NCBI GenBank assembly: GCA_004297825.1
Contig: SCSX01000074.1
Coordinates: forward strand, 1-64,000
Length of the DNA stretch: 64,000 nucleotides
Direction: 5' to 3'
DNA from: Spirochaetota bacterium
GTDB lineage: Bacteria > Spirochaetota > UBA4802 > UBA5368
Below are positions 34,169 through 43,243 of the stretch, piece after piece. Within the stretch, counting starts at the first letter, position 1; every line of letters begins with the position of its first letter. The translations under genes were made by a program, and so were the position numbers. The notes under the pieces are model-generated. The model ran no database searches. It saw only the letters and a program-made list of their open reading frames with translations, and was not told the origin of the DNA.

Positions 34169-35341
34169 ATGAACTACGATCTTACGCCGGAACAGATTGC
34201 GATAAAGGAAACCTTCTCGAAATTCTGTACGAAGGAAATCGAACCGAACGCACAGGTACTCGATACTGCCGCGCACGGCGATGTCGAAACGCTTATTAGA
34301 GCAAACATAAAAAAGCTCGCGGGGATCGGGTATCCCGGCATGATGCACGAGGAAAAATTCGGCGGCACAAACCTGGACCTCATAAGCCAGATGATCGCCG
34401 GGGAAGAGGTCGCGAAGGCGTGCGCCTCGACGTTCCTCTCCTGCGGGGCATCGGCCGGGTTGTTCGGCATACCCATACGGCTTTTCGGGACCGATACGCA
34501 CAAGGATAAGTATTTACCCGGCCTCGTCAAGGGGGACCTTGTGGGGTGCTTCGGCCTTACGGAGCCGGAGGCCGGGAGCGACGCGGCCGCCATCAAGACG
34601 AGCGCGGAAAAGAAGGGGGACCGATACGTCCTCAACGGGGTGAAGACCTTCATCACGAACGCGCCCATCGCCGACGCCGCCCTCATCTTCGCCTACACCG
34701 ACAGGGCCAAGGGACCCGGTGCGGGCGTGACCTGCTTCATAGTTGATAAAACCACGAAGGGATTTTCCACGGGCAAGCCCTTCGAAAAGATGGGCTTCCG
34801 CGGCTCGCCCACGGGAGAGATATTCCTGAATGACTGCGAGGTCCCGGAAAGCGCCGTCCTGGGCGAGGTCGGGAAGGGCTTCATCCAGGCGATGCAGACG
34901 CTCGAGTACGGGCGTATCGGCATGGCGACGGTGTGCCTGGGCATCGCGACGCGCTGCCTCGAGCTCGCCAACGCGTACTCGAAGGAGCGCAAGGCGTTCG
35001 GCAAGCCCATCAACCGCTACCAGGAGGTTTCCTTCAAGCTTGCCGACATGATGATACTTTCGGACGTGGCGCGCCTGCTCATCTACCAGGCGGCGTGGGC
35101 CAAGGAGAACGGGAGCGCCGAATCGGCCGTGCTCGCATCGGTCGCGAAGGTGTGGGCCTCGGAATCGGCGACGCAGAGCTCCAGCCTCGCGGTGCAGGTG
35201 TTCGGCGGGTACGGGTACATGAAGGAGTTCCCGGTCGAGCGGCTGTACCGTGACGCGAAACTGGGCGAGATCGGCGAAGGCACCTCGGAGATTCAGAGGG
35301 TGCTCATCGCGAAGGACCTTATGCGCCGGTACGCTTCGTAG
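34169..35341 (+). CDS. Acyl-CoA dehydrogenase, canonical active site
   Basis: A 390-residue dehydrogenase, starting MNYDLTPEQIAIKETF at ATG 34169 with GGAG upstream. An earlier in-frame start at 34130 would add 13 non-family residues. CFGLTEPEAGSDAAAIKT near 132 is the FAD-binding block and IGEGTSEIQRVLIA keeps the catalytic Glu. VFGGYGYMKEFPVERLYRDAKL is also classic. It closes the plus-strand run that began at 19987 and is followed by a strong hairpin. It oxidises a saturated short- to medium-chain or branched acyl-CoA; the exact substrate is unknown. Confidence 0.92.
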   Translation: MNYDLTPEQIAIKETFSKFCTKEIEPNAQVLDTAAHGDVETLIRANIKKLAGIGYPGMMHEEKFGGTNLDLISQMIAGEEVAKACASTFLSCGASAGLFGIPIRLFGTDTHKDKYLPGLVKGDLVGCFGLTEPEAGSDAAAIKTSAEKKGDRYVLNGVKTFITNAPIADAALIFAYTDRAKGPGAGVTCFIVDKTTKGFSTGKPFEKMGFRGSPTGEIFLNDCEVPESAVLGEVGKGFIQAMQTLEYGRIGMATVCLGIATRCLELANAYSKERKAFGKPINRYQEVSFKLADMMILSDVARLLIYQAAWAKENGSAESAVLASVAKVWASESATQSSSLAVQVFGGYGYMKEFPVERLYRDAKLGEIGEGTSEIQRVLIAKDLMRRYAS

Positions 35342-35346
35342 AAGGG

Positions 35347-35384
35347 CGCGCAACGGAACCGTTTTCCGGGGGCTCCGTTGCGCG
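35347..35384. terminator. Long hairpin at the convergent operon border
   Basis: CGCGCAACGGA (35347-35357) pairs perfectly with TCCGTTGCGCG (35374-35384), six bases after the dehydrogenase stop. It is the likely end of the plus-strand operon, though the tail is not U-rich. The rest of the gap to 35464 shows no gene. Confidence 0.6.
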
Positions 35385-35464
35385 GAACTTGCGTATCGGC
35401 CCCCATGCCATTGATAGGGGGCGCCGATTATAATCACGCGATTATCCCGGTGTGCGAACCTGAC

Positions 35465-35965
35465 TCAGGCCTTGTCCGCCAGCGGATTGACGAAACCCGT
35501 CGGAACGGCGCGGACCTGCCAGGTCCCGTGCACGAGCGCGACGACCTCGCCGCCCGTGCCGACCAGTTCCAGGTCCATGATGAGGTCGCATTTTCCCTGC
35601 GCGACGACCACCGCCTCGATCTCCCTCACGCGCTCCGGCGACAGCGACGCATCGAGCGTGATGTCGCTCGTGACGGGCCGCCGGTACCGGATGGTCATCT
35701 CCTTTACAATAGGGAAATAGCGGGTGAGATCGAAACAGGCGCCGAATATGGCCCCGCCCGCCACCTCCCCCAGGGTGAAAATACAGCCCGCGTACATGGT
35801 GCCGATATGGTTGATATTGCCATCGAGCGGCATCATGAGTCGCACGTGGTTTTCCCGGCAGACGAGAAACTTCATCCCCATATTCCGCACGGCGTTTATT
35901 CCCGTTTCGACATAGGCCGCGAAGTCCCGAAAGCGCTCATCGATCATGGGCAGTTCTGATTGCAT
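35465..35965 (-). CDS. Hotdog-fold acyl-CoA thioesterase (DUF4442-like)
   Basis: A 166-residue single hotdog domain. The conserved helix region reads GNINHIGTMYAGCIFTLGEVAGGAIF near residues 50-75, followed by the strand-rich half FPIVKEMTIRYRRPVTSD. This resembles the PaaI/DUF4442 thioesterase group, which releases CoA from acyl-CoA and can act as housekeeping or salvage. It lies 30 bases downstream of the acyl-CoA ligase gene on the same strand and so is its probable operon partner. The substrate is unknown. Confidence 0.78.
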   Translation of the reverse strand: MQSELPMIDERFRDFAAYVETGINAVRNMGMKFLVCRENHVRLMMPLDGNINHIGTMYAGCIFTLGEVAGGAIFGACFDLTRYFPIVKEMTIRYRRPVTSDITLDASLSPERVREIEAVVVAQGKCDLIMDLELVGTGGEVVALVHGTWQVRAVPTGFVNPLADKA

Positions 35966-35995
35966 GGTTCCTCTCTTTCCATGTGGTTCGGATTC

Positions 35996-37540
35996 TTATC
36001 CGGTTTTCTTCATCGCCTTGTCCTTGTACTCGTCGCGGAGCTTGTACTTGAGCACCTTGCCTGAAACGTTGCGCGGAAGCGCGGGGATGATCTCCAGCAG
36101 GCGGGGGATCTTGTAATCGGCGATGCGCGACTTGAGGAATCCCTTGAGATCCTCGAGGCTCATGGTTTCCTTCTGCTTGAGCACGACCACCGCCATGACC
36201 GTTTCCCCCCAGCTCGGGTGCGGGATGCCGATTATCACGGCCTCCTGGACCTTCGGGTTCTCGTAGATGGCGTCCTCGACCTCCTTGCTGTATACGTTCT
36301 CCCCGCCGGTGATTATCATGTCCTTCTTGCGATCCACCAGGGTAATGTACCCCTCGTCGTCCATGACGCCCAGGTCCCCGGAATACACCCAGCCGTCCTT
36401 GATCGCAGCTTGTGTCGCCTCCGGATTCTTGTAATACCCCTTCATCGTAGTCTCACCCTTGACCGCCAGCTCGCCCACGACACCAGGCGTGGTGATCGTT
36501 TCGCCGCTCGCGCCCACAAGGCGCGATTCCATGTTCACCACGTACTTGCCCCCGGCGCCCGCCTTGCGCACCTGGTCCTCCGGGAGAAGCGCGATCCCGC
36601 CGGGCCCCGCCTCCGTGTATCCGCACAGGCAGAAGAAATTCGTCGATTTGAATTTCTGCATCATGGCCTTCACGGCCTCGGCGGCCATGGGCGCCGCCCC
36701 GTAACCATAAAAGCGAACCCCCGACAGGTCAAAGCTGTCGAACTCCGGGACCATCATCATGAAGGAGTACATCACGGGCGCACCAAAAAACTGGCTGATC
36801 TTCTCATTCTGGATGAGCGACAGCACCGGCCCCGGCACGAAATCGCGTACGATGACGTGGGTCGCCCCCAGGTACGTGCCCGGGTTAAGGTACAGGTTCA
36901 GCTCCGCGGAATGAAAGAGCGGGGCGCTGTGAAGGATGCGGTCCCTTGGATTGAGACCCACGAGCGTGGCCATGGAGGTTGTGAGCATCATCTGGTTGTG
37001 GTGCGTGAGCACCGCCCCCTTGGGCCGCCCCGTCGTTCCCGATGTATAGATGATCTCGCTTTCGTCGAATTCGTCCACGGGTATGCCGGGCTCTCCCTTT
37101 CCGCCCGTCGCCATTGCCTCCCCGAGGGGAACGAAATCGGGAAAGGCGCCGGGTCCGGCCGAATAGTAACCCTTAACCCCGGGAAGCCGGGGCTTCATCT
37201 CCCTGACCGCGGGCTCGAAAATATCGTCAAAGATCACCGCCGTGGAATCGCTGTTGCCGAAGATGTATTCGGCCTCGGGGGGAGCGATCCGGAAATTGAC
37301 TGGGACCGCGACGCCGCCCGCCTTCACGATTCCGTAAAACGCGAATACGAAATTATCGGTGTTGAACATCCACATCGAGACCTTGTCCCCCTTTTTAAGG
37401 CCCTTTCCTATAAGCGTGTTCGAAACCGCGTTCACCCTCTCGTTTACTTCTTTCCAGGTATAGCGGTTTCCTTCGTAGACTACGCCCTCTTTCTCGGGAA
37501 CCGTTCGTGCGTTACGTGCTACCAATCCGCCCAGATCCAT
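35996..37540 (-). CDS. Acyl-CoA synthetase (AMP-forming, medium/long-chain type)
   Basis: ANL-superfamily ligase of 514 residues starting MDLGGLVARNARTVPEKEG. GGAGG lies upstream of the ATG at 37540; a TTG at 37555 is less likely. The P-loop reads IIYTSGTTGRPKGAVLTHHN near 160. The A5 region contains LCGYTEAGPGG, and the hinge and C-terminal Lys regions read DRKKDMIITGGENVYSKEVED and NVSGKVLKYKLRDEY. The length and the last motif suit a FadD13/medium-chain-like enzyme that can also use aromatic or steroid-like acids. It is co-transcribed with the thioesterase. Substrate range cannot be determined from sequence. Confidence 0.9.
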   Translation of the reverse strand: MDLGGLVARNARTVPEKEGVVYEGNRYTWKEVNERVNAVSNTLIGKGLKKGDKVSMWMFNTDNFVFAFYGIVKAGGVAVPVNFRIAPPEAEYIFGNSDSTAVIFDDIFEPAVREMKPRLPGVKGYYSAGPGAFPDFVPLGEAMATGGKGEPGIPVDEFDESEIIYTSGTTGRPKGAVLTHHNQMMLTTSMATLVGLNPRDRILHSAPLFHSAELNLYLNPGTYLGATHVIVRDFVPGPVLSLIQNEKISQFFGAPVMYSFMMMVPEFDSFDLSGVRFYGYGAAPMAAEAVKAMMQKFKSTNFFCLCGYTEAGPGGIALLPEDQVRKAGAGGKYVVNMESRLVGASGETITTPGVVGELAVKGETTMKGYYKNPEATQAAIKDGWVYSGDLGVMDDEGYITLVDRKKDMIITGGENVYSKEVEDAIYENPKVQEAVIIGIPHPSWGETVMAVVVLKQKETMSLEDLKGFLKSRIADYKIPRLLEIIPALPRNVSGKVLKYKLRDEYKDKAMKKTG

Positions 37541-37718
37541 GGGAAGCCTCCTCAAAAATGTATGGTGATTGCAGGGATTAACGCATCGGAGGGGGAGGAG
37601 GTCGATAAAAGCCGGCGAGATGGGCTCGGAAACGCTGGCAGAGATGATTATAATCCCTTTTTATGTGATAATATGGTAAAATTGTTGTAAGTCAAATAAA
37701 ATTTTAATTTCCGCCGTC

Positions 37719-37747
37719 TTGACATGCGTTCCTCGATGTGCAATATT
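37719..37747 (+). promoter_or_regulatory. Promoter upstream of the LysM gene
   Basis: TTGACA (37719-37724), a 17-base spacer and AATATT (37742-37747). The region 37640-37770 is distinctly AT-rich. A TATAAT-like string also occurs a little downstream. The rest of the gap 37541-37785 contains no gene. Confidence 0.45.
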
Positions 37748-37785
37748 ACATGTATAATTATATAAAATCTGGGGGTAAGTAAACC

Positions 37786-38640
37786 ATGGCGTATTATAAG
37801 AAGATAAAAGGTAAAGATTATGACGGAAACCTCCTCAAGATCGCGGACGCGGCGGTAAAGGGAAAGGGAGACGGCAGAATATCCCTGAAGGAAGCGAAAC
37901 GGATTCTTGCGACGGTCAAGGACTCTGAAGAGTACACGGGCGTCGAAAAGACGACCATGAGCTATATCCGGGACAATTACAAATTCACCGAAGAGGCTAA
38001 TTCGTGGTTCCGCACGGAGATCCGAAAGTGGGCCGCGAAGAAGGGGAAGGGCTCTCCCGCCAGAAAGACCGCATCGCCCGCGAAGGCCGCCCCCGCCGCC
38101 AAGGGCAGGGCCGAACGCACCCCCGCGCCCGCTTCCCGCAGGGAAACCGGCATGCCGTTGAGGGAAACACCCCTGCTGCCCGCGCCGGAAAGAAAAGCGC
38201 CTCCGCCCGGCGAAGGTGATGGAATAAAACGGTTTTTCCTGGCGGCAGTACTGGTAATCGCGGCCGTGGCGGCCATATTTCTGATAAAGCCGCTTAAAAA
38301 CCTGTTCTTCGGTCCCACCCCCGAGATCCCCCGGAGCGGCGAGAGGAGCCGCGTGGAAGAGCAGAAGGTTCCGGAAATCGCGAAGCCCGCGGAAATGAAA
38401 CAGGAAGTCCCCGCGGAAAAACCGGCTGCCCCTGTGGAGAAACCAGCGGCCGTGGAAGAGAAAAACATCTACGTGGTGAAGGAAAAGGACACGCTGATTA
38501 AAATCAGCGAAGAGATCACGGGGGATTACAGGAACTGGGAGAAGATATTCGACGCGAACAGGGACACCGTCCAGAGCCCCGTGCTCATCTTCGTAGGGCA
38601 GCGGCTGCGGATACCGGAGGGCATGACCCGGAACAGATAA
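37786..38640 (+). CDS. Membrane-anchored LysM-domain protein
   Basis: A 284-residue protein in three parts. Residues 1-88 form a conserved globular domain (MAYYKKIKGKDYDGNLL, GKGDGRISLKEAKRIL, TTMSYIRDNYKFTEEANSWF). A low-complexity Pro/Ala/Lys stretch follows, then one transmembrane segment (about 146-167, RFFLAAVLVIAAVAAIFLI). The C-terminal part has an Ala/Glu/Lys/Pro linker and a single LysM domain near 232-280 (YVVKEKDTLIKISEEITGD), which binds peptidoglycan. I infer a cytosolic N-domain tethered to the cell wall through LysM, so a cell-envelope or division scaffold. The N-domain function is unknown. Confidence 0.82.
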   Translation: MAYYKKIKGKDYDGNLLKIADAAVKGKGDGRISLKEAKRILATVKDSEEYTGVEKTTMSYIRDNYKFTEEANSWFRTEIRKWAAKKGKGSPARKTASPAKAAPAAKGRAERTPAPASRRETGMPLRETPLLPAPERKAPPPGEGDGIKRFFLAAVLVIAAVAAIFLIKPLKNLFFGPTPEIPRSGERSRVEEQKVPEIAKPAEMKQEVPAEKPAAPVEKPAAVEEKNIYVVKEKDTLIKISEEITGDYRNWEKIFDANRDTVQSPVLIFVGQRLRIPEGMTRNR

Positions 38641-38678
38641 GAAAACAAGACGAGACCGGCCCCATACCGGTCAGGAAG

Positions 38679-38716
38679 GCCCGTATTCTGTAGCACATGA
38701 TGCGGGCGTTTTTTTT
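38679..38716 (+). terminator. Rho-independent terminator after the LysM gene
   Basis: GCCCGTAT (38679-38686) pairs with ATGCGGGC (38700-38707) with one G-U pair, followed by GTTTTTTTT. A smaller hairpin, GACCGG/CCGGTC, lies just upstream at 38654-38672. Confidence 0.75.
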
Positions 38717-38766
38717 GACTCGCGCATTGCAGGGGATAAACCCGGCAAAAGCGGGTCCGTCAATCC

Positions 38767-41103
38767 ATGGAAGAGGACATGCAGAAAACAAGGGTGCTTA
38801 TAGTCGATGACGAGCTGATAATCGGAAACAGCATCGCTTCCATCCTCCAGAACCGCGGGTATGAAACCGCGGGACCGGTGCCCAGCGGGCGGCGCGCGCT
38901 TGAGCTTATCGCCGGGGAACGCCCCGACGTGGTCCTCATGGACCTGCATCTCGAGGGCGACCTTGACGGGGTCGAGACGACCGCCCTTATCAACGAGAGA
39001 TTCGGGATTCCCGTGGTTTTCGTGACCGCGTACTCGGATGACGCGACGCTCGCACGATTGAACAAGGTGATATCGTACGGTTATGTAATGAAGCCGTTCC
39101 AGGGATCCGAAATAATTTCCAATATCGAGCTCGCCCTCGTCAAGCACCAGATGGAGATCAGGCTGAGCGAGAGCGAGTCGAAATACAGGACCCTGTTCGA
39201 AAATTCGAAGGACGCGATCTACATCCGGAGGATCGACGGGAGCCTTCTCGATTTCAACAAATCTACGCTCGAATTGTTCGGTTACTCCCGGGAAGAATTC
39301 AGCGCCATGAACGCGGCCGACGTGTACGTCAACAAGGAGGATCGAATTCGACTGCAGGAGATACTTCTGCAAAACGGATTCGTGAAGGATTTCGAGATTT
39401 CGCTGCGCCGCAAGGACGGGTCCATCCTCTCCTGCCTGGTTACTTCTACGCTTCTCAGGGACGCACACGGTAATCCCGCGTTCATCCAGGGTTCCCTTCG
39501 CGATATCACCGAGAGAAAAGCCCTCGAGTCCGCTCTTCAGCAGAGCCTGTCGAAGTTTCAGACATTCTTCGACAATATTATCGATCCCGTATATATTCAC
39601 GATCTGGGTGGGAAAATTGTCGAGGTAAACGCGGCCGCGTACAAGCAGCTCGGCTACGAAAAGGACGAATTGCTCGGGTCGTCGATCTCCGCGCTTACAG
39701 CCCCGGAGTCGGCGGGACTTGTAGAACTTCAGCTCAAGGAACTCGGCGAGGAAGGCCGTAGTAAATTCGAATCGATCCATATCGCGAAGGACGGCCGTAG
39801 AATCCCCATGGAGGTAAACACCAGGATAATCGATTATCATGGCCGGCCGATGGCGATGCGAATCAGCCATGACATCACGGAACGCGAGTACGCGATGGGG
39901 CAAGTCAAAACGACTCATGCGGAGATCGCGCATATCCTTAACGCCATCACCTCGATTCTCATCGGGGTTTCACTCAAGGATGTCGTAACCCACTGGAATC
40001 CGGCCGCCGCGGCGGCATTCGACCTGCCAAAGGCGGCGGTAATCGGGTGGAAGTTCGGCGAGATTCAGATCGATTGGGACTGGGGCAGGGTATATGAGGG
40101 CATCTCGGATTGCATACTCCAGGAACGCTCGGTGAGACTCAAAGATCTTACGTTCAAGGACAGGGCGGGTAACGCGAGGATTCTCGGGGTGACCATCAGC
40201 CCCATCAAGGACGCGAATGATTTGTTGAGGGGGTTCATAATTTTCGGCGCCGATATCACGGATAGAAGGATCATGGAGTCGCAGCTCGCGCACGCGCAAA
40301 AAATGGAATCCATAGGGCAGCTTGCCGCGGGCATCGCGCACGAGATCAATTCGCCGCTCCAGTATATCCGCGATAATCTCTCCTTTCTGCGGGACTCCTT
40401 CGGGGACCTCATGAAGATTTTCGGCGCGTACGATCAAATGGAAAAAACGCTCTCCGGGATGCCGGGGTGCGCGGGGGATGCCGATTCGGCCCGAGCGAGC
40501 ATCGCGCATATCGACCGCGCGTACGTATCCGCGGAGATTCCCAAAGCGGTGCAGGAATCGATCGATGGGATCGAGCGGGTCGTCTCGATCATCAAATCGA
40601 TGAAAGAGTTTTCTCACCCGGGCACGACGGAGAAGACCATGACCGATATCAACCGGTCGATCGAAAGCACCGTCACGATCTCACGGAACGAATGGAAATA
40701 TATTGCCGATCTTGAAACCGACCTGGAGCCCGGCCTGCCCGCGGTGCCGCTGATCGCGGGCGAGTTTAACCAGGTGTTGTTGAACATAATAATAAACGCG
40801 GCACATGCGATCGAGGAAAAAGCCGGGAACGGGGGTGCGGGAAAGGGGACCATTCGCATTACGACCCGGCGCGCCGGCGGCGAAGTGGAAATCAGGATTT
40901 CGGATACCGGGGCTGGCATTCCGGAATCCATCCGCTCTAAGGTATTCGATCCATTTTTCACTACGAAGGAAGTAGGCAAGGGAACCGGCCAGGGTCTCTC
41001 CATCGCGTACGCGGTGGTGGTAAAAAAACACGGCGGCACGCTCACCTTTGACTCGGAAAAGGGGAAAGGCACCACGTTCGTCATCCGGATGCCGATATCC
41101 TGA
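38767..41103 (+). CDS. REC-PAS-PAS-PAS hybrid sensor histidine kinase
   Basis: Soluble multi-domain kinase of 778 residues. An N-terminal receiver domain (7-125) has the phospho-Asp in VVLMDLHLEG and Lys in VMKPF. Three PAS domains follow (about 140-250, 262-385, 393-505; the second and third start FQTFFDNIIDPVYIH and ILNAITSILIGVSLKD). The HisKA domain has the phosphoacceptor His in QLAAGIAHEINSPLQYI, and a HATPase domain follows with NIIINAAHAIEE, DTGAGIPESI and GTGQGLSIAYAVV. The N-terminal REC makes it a downstream element of a phosphorelay. The next gene is a REC-HD protein, a likely partner. Ligands are unknown. Confidence 0.9.
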   Translation: MEEDMQKTRVLIVDDELIIGNSIASILQNRGYETAGPVPSGRRALELIAGERPDVVLMDLHLEGDLDGVETTALINERFGIPVVFVTAYSDDATLARLNKVISYGYVMKPFQGSEIISNIELALVKHQMEIRLSESESKYRTLFENSKDAIYIRRIDGSLLDFNKSTLELFGYSREEFSAMNAADVYVNKEDRIRLQEILLQNGFVKDFEISLRRKDGSILSCLVTSTLLRDAHGNPAFIQGSLRDITERKALESALQQSLSKFQTFFDNIIDPVYIHDLGGKIVEVNAAAYKQLGYEKDELLGSSISALTAPESAGLVELQLKELGEEGRSKFESIHIAKDGRRIPMEVNTRIIDYHGRPMAMRISHDITEREYAMGQVKTTHAEIAHILNAITSILIGVSLKDVVTHWNPAAAAAFDLPKAAVIGWKFGEIQIDWDWGRVYEGISDCILQERSVRLKDLTFKDRAGNARILGVTISPIKDANDLLRGFIIFGADITDRRIMESQLAHAQKMESIGQLAAGIAHEINSPLQYIRDNLSFLRDSFGDLMKIFGAYDQMEKTLSGMPGCAGDADSARASIAHIDRAYVSAEIPKAVQESIDGIERVVSIIKSMKEFSHPGTTEKTMTDINRSIESTVTISRNEWKYIADLETDLEPGLPAVPLIAGEFNQVLLNIIINAAHAIEEKAGNGGAGKGTIRITTRRAGGEVEIRISDTGAGIPESIRSKVFDPFFTTKEVGKGTGQGLSIAYAVVVKKHGGTLTFDSEKGKGTTFVIRMPIS

Positions 41104-41236
41104 GGGAAGGGTGATCTTCCATGACTTTAATGAGAGAATTTCCGGTATCGATTGAAGGGGATGGCGATATCGAGTGAGACGCGAAAAAATGGGACGGACC
41201 AACCGTCCAATCTAATAAAATCGTGAAGGATTTGCT

Positions 41237-42373
41237 ATGGAAGAGAAGGTGCTGTTCGTGGACGACGACGCTAATCTGCTTTCATCCTACCAGCGCTCGC
41301 TGCGGAAGGAAATCAACATCGAAACCGCGCTCGGCGGGAAGGCGGCGATCGAGGCCATAAAGAAACTGGGACCGTTTGCGGTTATCGTATCCGATTTCCG
41401 TATGCCGGAAATGGACGGCATTCAATTTCTCGCCCTTGCCAGGGGGATCGCCCCCCGCAGCGTGCGCATAATGCTCACAGGGTACGCTGATCTTCAAACG
41501 GCGATCGATGCGGTGAACCAGGGAAATATCTTCAGGCTTCTTACGAAGCCCTGCCCCCCGGAAACGCTCGCGCTCGTACTCACCGCAGGAATCGAGCAAT
41601 ACCGCCTTGTCATGGCCGAAAAGGACATCCTGGAAAGGACGCTCAGCGGCGGCATCAAGGTGCTCACCGATATCCTTTCGCTCGTGAATCCCCGGGCTTT
41701 CAGCCATGCCGCCCGTGTGCGACGCATTGTGAAACAACTCGCGGGCCACCTGGGTCTCGATAATACGTGGCAGCTCGAGATCGCCGCGATGCTCTCCCAG
41801 CTCGGATGCGTGACGATCCCCGATGAGATACTCGCCAAGGTTTTTACCGGAAAGTCGCTCAATGAAACGGAATCGAAGATGTACCAGGGTTACGCTAAGG
41901 CGGGGGCCTCGCTCATCGCCAATATTCCCCGCCTCGAGAAAATCGCGCAGATCATCGCGAACCAGGAGCAGCGGTACGATGGGTCGGGGGGAGAGGGTCC
42001 CAAGGGGAACGACATCCCGCTTGAATCGAGAATTCTAAAAGTAGCGCTCGATCACGATATTCTGGTCATGGCCGGATTGGACAGCGGGCTTGCCCTTGTG
42101 GAGATTCATAAAAAGGGAGCATGGTACGATCCCGGCGCAGTTACCGCGCTTGAAAAGCTCATTACCGTGGAAACAGGCTATGCCGTACGCGAGGTCGGCA
42201 TCGACGAGCTGTCGACGAGCATGATTATTGCAGAGGACATCATTGACGAGAACGGGCTCCTTCTGGTCGCAAAAGGGCAGGAGGTCACTGCTTCGATGCG
42301 GCTGCGCCTCGTAAATTTCAGGAAAAGCATGGATGTGAAAAGTTCGATTAAAGTGATACTACTGAAAGAATAA
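41237..42373 (+). CDS. REC-HD(-GYP-like) response regulator with degenerate HD motif
   Basis: REC domain (1-120) with VDDD, the phospho-Asp in VIVSDFRMPEMDG and Lys in LLTKPC, joined to an HD-GYP-like domain (about 140-290) and a C-terminal region of unknown type. In active c-di-GMP phosphodiesterases the core reads HDIGKIGIPD; here it is SQLGCVTIPDE, so the HD pair is lost. The GYP-side block NQEQRYDGSGGEGPKGNDIPLESRI is recognisable but its HHE is replaced. Enzymatic turnover is therefore doubtful, and a c-di-GMP-sensing or scaffold role is possible. It lies 133 bases after the hybrid kinase. Confidence 0.85.
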   Translation: MEEKVLFVDDDANLLSSYQRSLRKEINIETALGGKAAIEAIKKLGPFAVIVSDFRMPEMDGIQFLALARGIAPRSVRIMLTGYADLQTAIDAVNQGNIFRLLTKPCPPETLALVLTAGIEQYRLVMAEKDILERTLSGGIKVLTDILSLVNPRAFSHAARVRRIVKQLAGHLGLDNTWQLEIAAMLSQLGCVTIPDEILAKVFTGKSLNETESKMYQGYAKAGASLIANIPRLEKIAQIIANQEQRYDGSGGEGPKGNDIPLESRILKVALDHDILVMAGLDSGLALVEIHKKGAWYDPGAVTALEKLITVETGYAVREVGIDELSTSMIIAEDIIDENGLLLVAKGQEVTASMRLRLVNFRKSMDVKSSIKVILLKE

Positions 42374-42494
42374 TACACGGATCAATCCCACTCCCGCGGG
42401 AAGGTAAATGTGCTGAACGAATATTGTTACGCACACTGCCGGTGCATTGTCCGTTATGACGCGGGAATACGCTTGACATTGTTTTTCAATAAGG

Positions 42495-42512
42495 ATAACG
42501 GTCGTTTATTAA
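42495..42512. promoter_or_regulatory. Candidate operator before tetR (copy A)
   Basis: ATAACGGTCGTTTATTAA matches the copy before the enoyl-CoA hydratase (43379-43396) at 14 of 18 positions. It lies 17 bases after a TTGACA (42473-42478) and 110 bases before the tetR start, a position suited to autoregulation. The surrounding gap 42374-42622 contains no gene. Confidence 0.5.
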
Positions 42513-42622
42513 CCAGAATATACAAGCGATGACGGTGCCGTCGGAAAAGGAATGCGGTCAGGTTCCATTTCCGATACAACCGGCCTTCCGGGTGCGCTTA
42601 TACGGGGCGGCGAGAATCTTTG

Positions 42623-43231
42623 ATGACTGAGAACAGGGTGAACAAGACCCAGAAGGCGCTTATCATCTCGAAATCGAGCAGTCTTTTCTGGGAAAAGGGC
42701 TACGCCGAGACCAGCATGAAGGACATCGCGGGTGAATGCGGTTTCCGGCCCGCCAACATCTACAATTTTTTCGAGAACAAGGAATCCATCCTTTTCGAGA
42801 TTCTTTACGATGAAATGATGGAAATCCTGGGCCCCATCCGGAGCCTGGAAGACGACGAGACCATACCCCCCCCACAGGCCATGCGGCTGGTGATCGAAAA
42901 CCACCTCAAGCTCACCCTGGGCGAAAAAATGAACTCCAAGCTTTTATTCGATGCCGGTCTGAAAAATCTTTCGCCCGCGAACAGGAAAAAGATCATCACG
43001 CTGCGCGACGAGTACGACCGCATATCGGTCAAGATAATCGAAAGGGGAATAAGGACGGGGGTATTCAGGAAGACGGACGCGAAGATGGCAGTATACAGCA
43101 TCGCCTCCATGATCGCGCGATCGAGGATATGGTTCAACCCGCAGGGTAAACATACCGTCGATGAAATCATCGATTTCATATGCGCGTTCGCCCTGAACGG
43201 CCTTGGTGCCAAATCAAATGGAAATTTGTAA
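42623..43231 (+). CDS. TetR-family transcriptional regulator
   Basis: A 202-residue regulator. The DNA-binding domain (about 8-55) reads TQKALIISKSSSLFWEKGYAETSMKDIAGECGFRPANIYNFFENKESIL, in the class of FadR/AcnR-like TetR proteins that often sense acyl-CoA or xenobiotics. The C-terminal helical domain is unassigned. ATG 42623 is chosen; a TTG at 42620 is less likely. It heads, or is read just before, the enoyl-CoA hydratase operon, and an 18-base motif occurs both before it and before that operon, so it may repress both. This regulation is inferred. Confidence 0.88.
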   Translation: MTENRVNKTQKALIISKSSSLFWEKGYAETSMKDIAGECGFRPANIYNFFENKESILFEILYDEMMEILGPIRSLEDDETIPPPQAMRLVIENHLKLTLGEKMNSKLLFDAGLKNLSPANRKKIITLRDEYDRISVKIIERGIRTGVFRKTDAKMAVYSIASMIARSRIWFNPQGKHTVDEIIDFICAFALNGLGAKSNGNL

Positions 43232-43243
43232 GGAAGAAGGAGT

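Noticed and set aside
37553-37555. TTG as the start of the acyl-CoA ligase
   Set aside because: ATG 37540 has GGAGG at the right distance and matches the family start.
36218-37690. A 490-codon plus-strand frame opposite the acyl-CoA ligase
   Set aside because: Antisense shadow; no domain similarity and Arg/His-rich.
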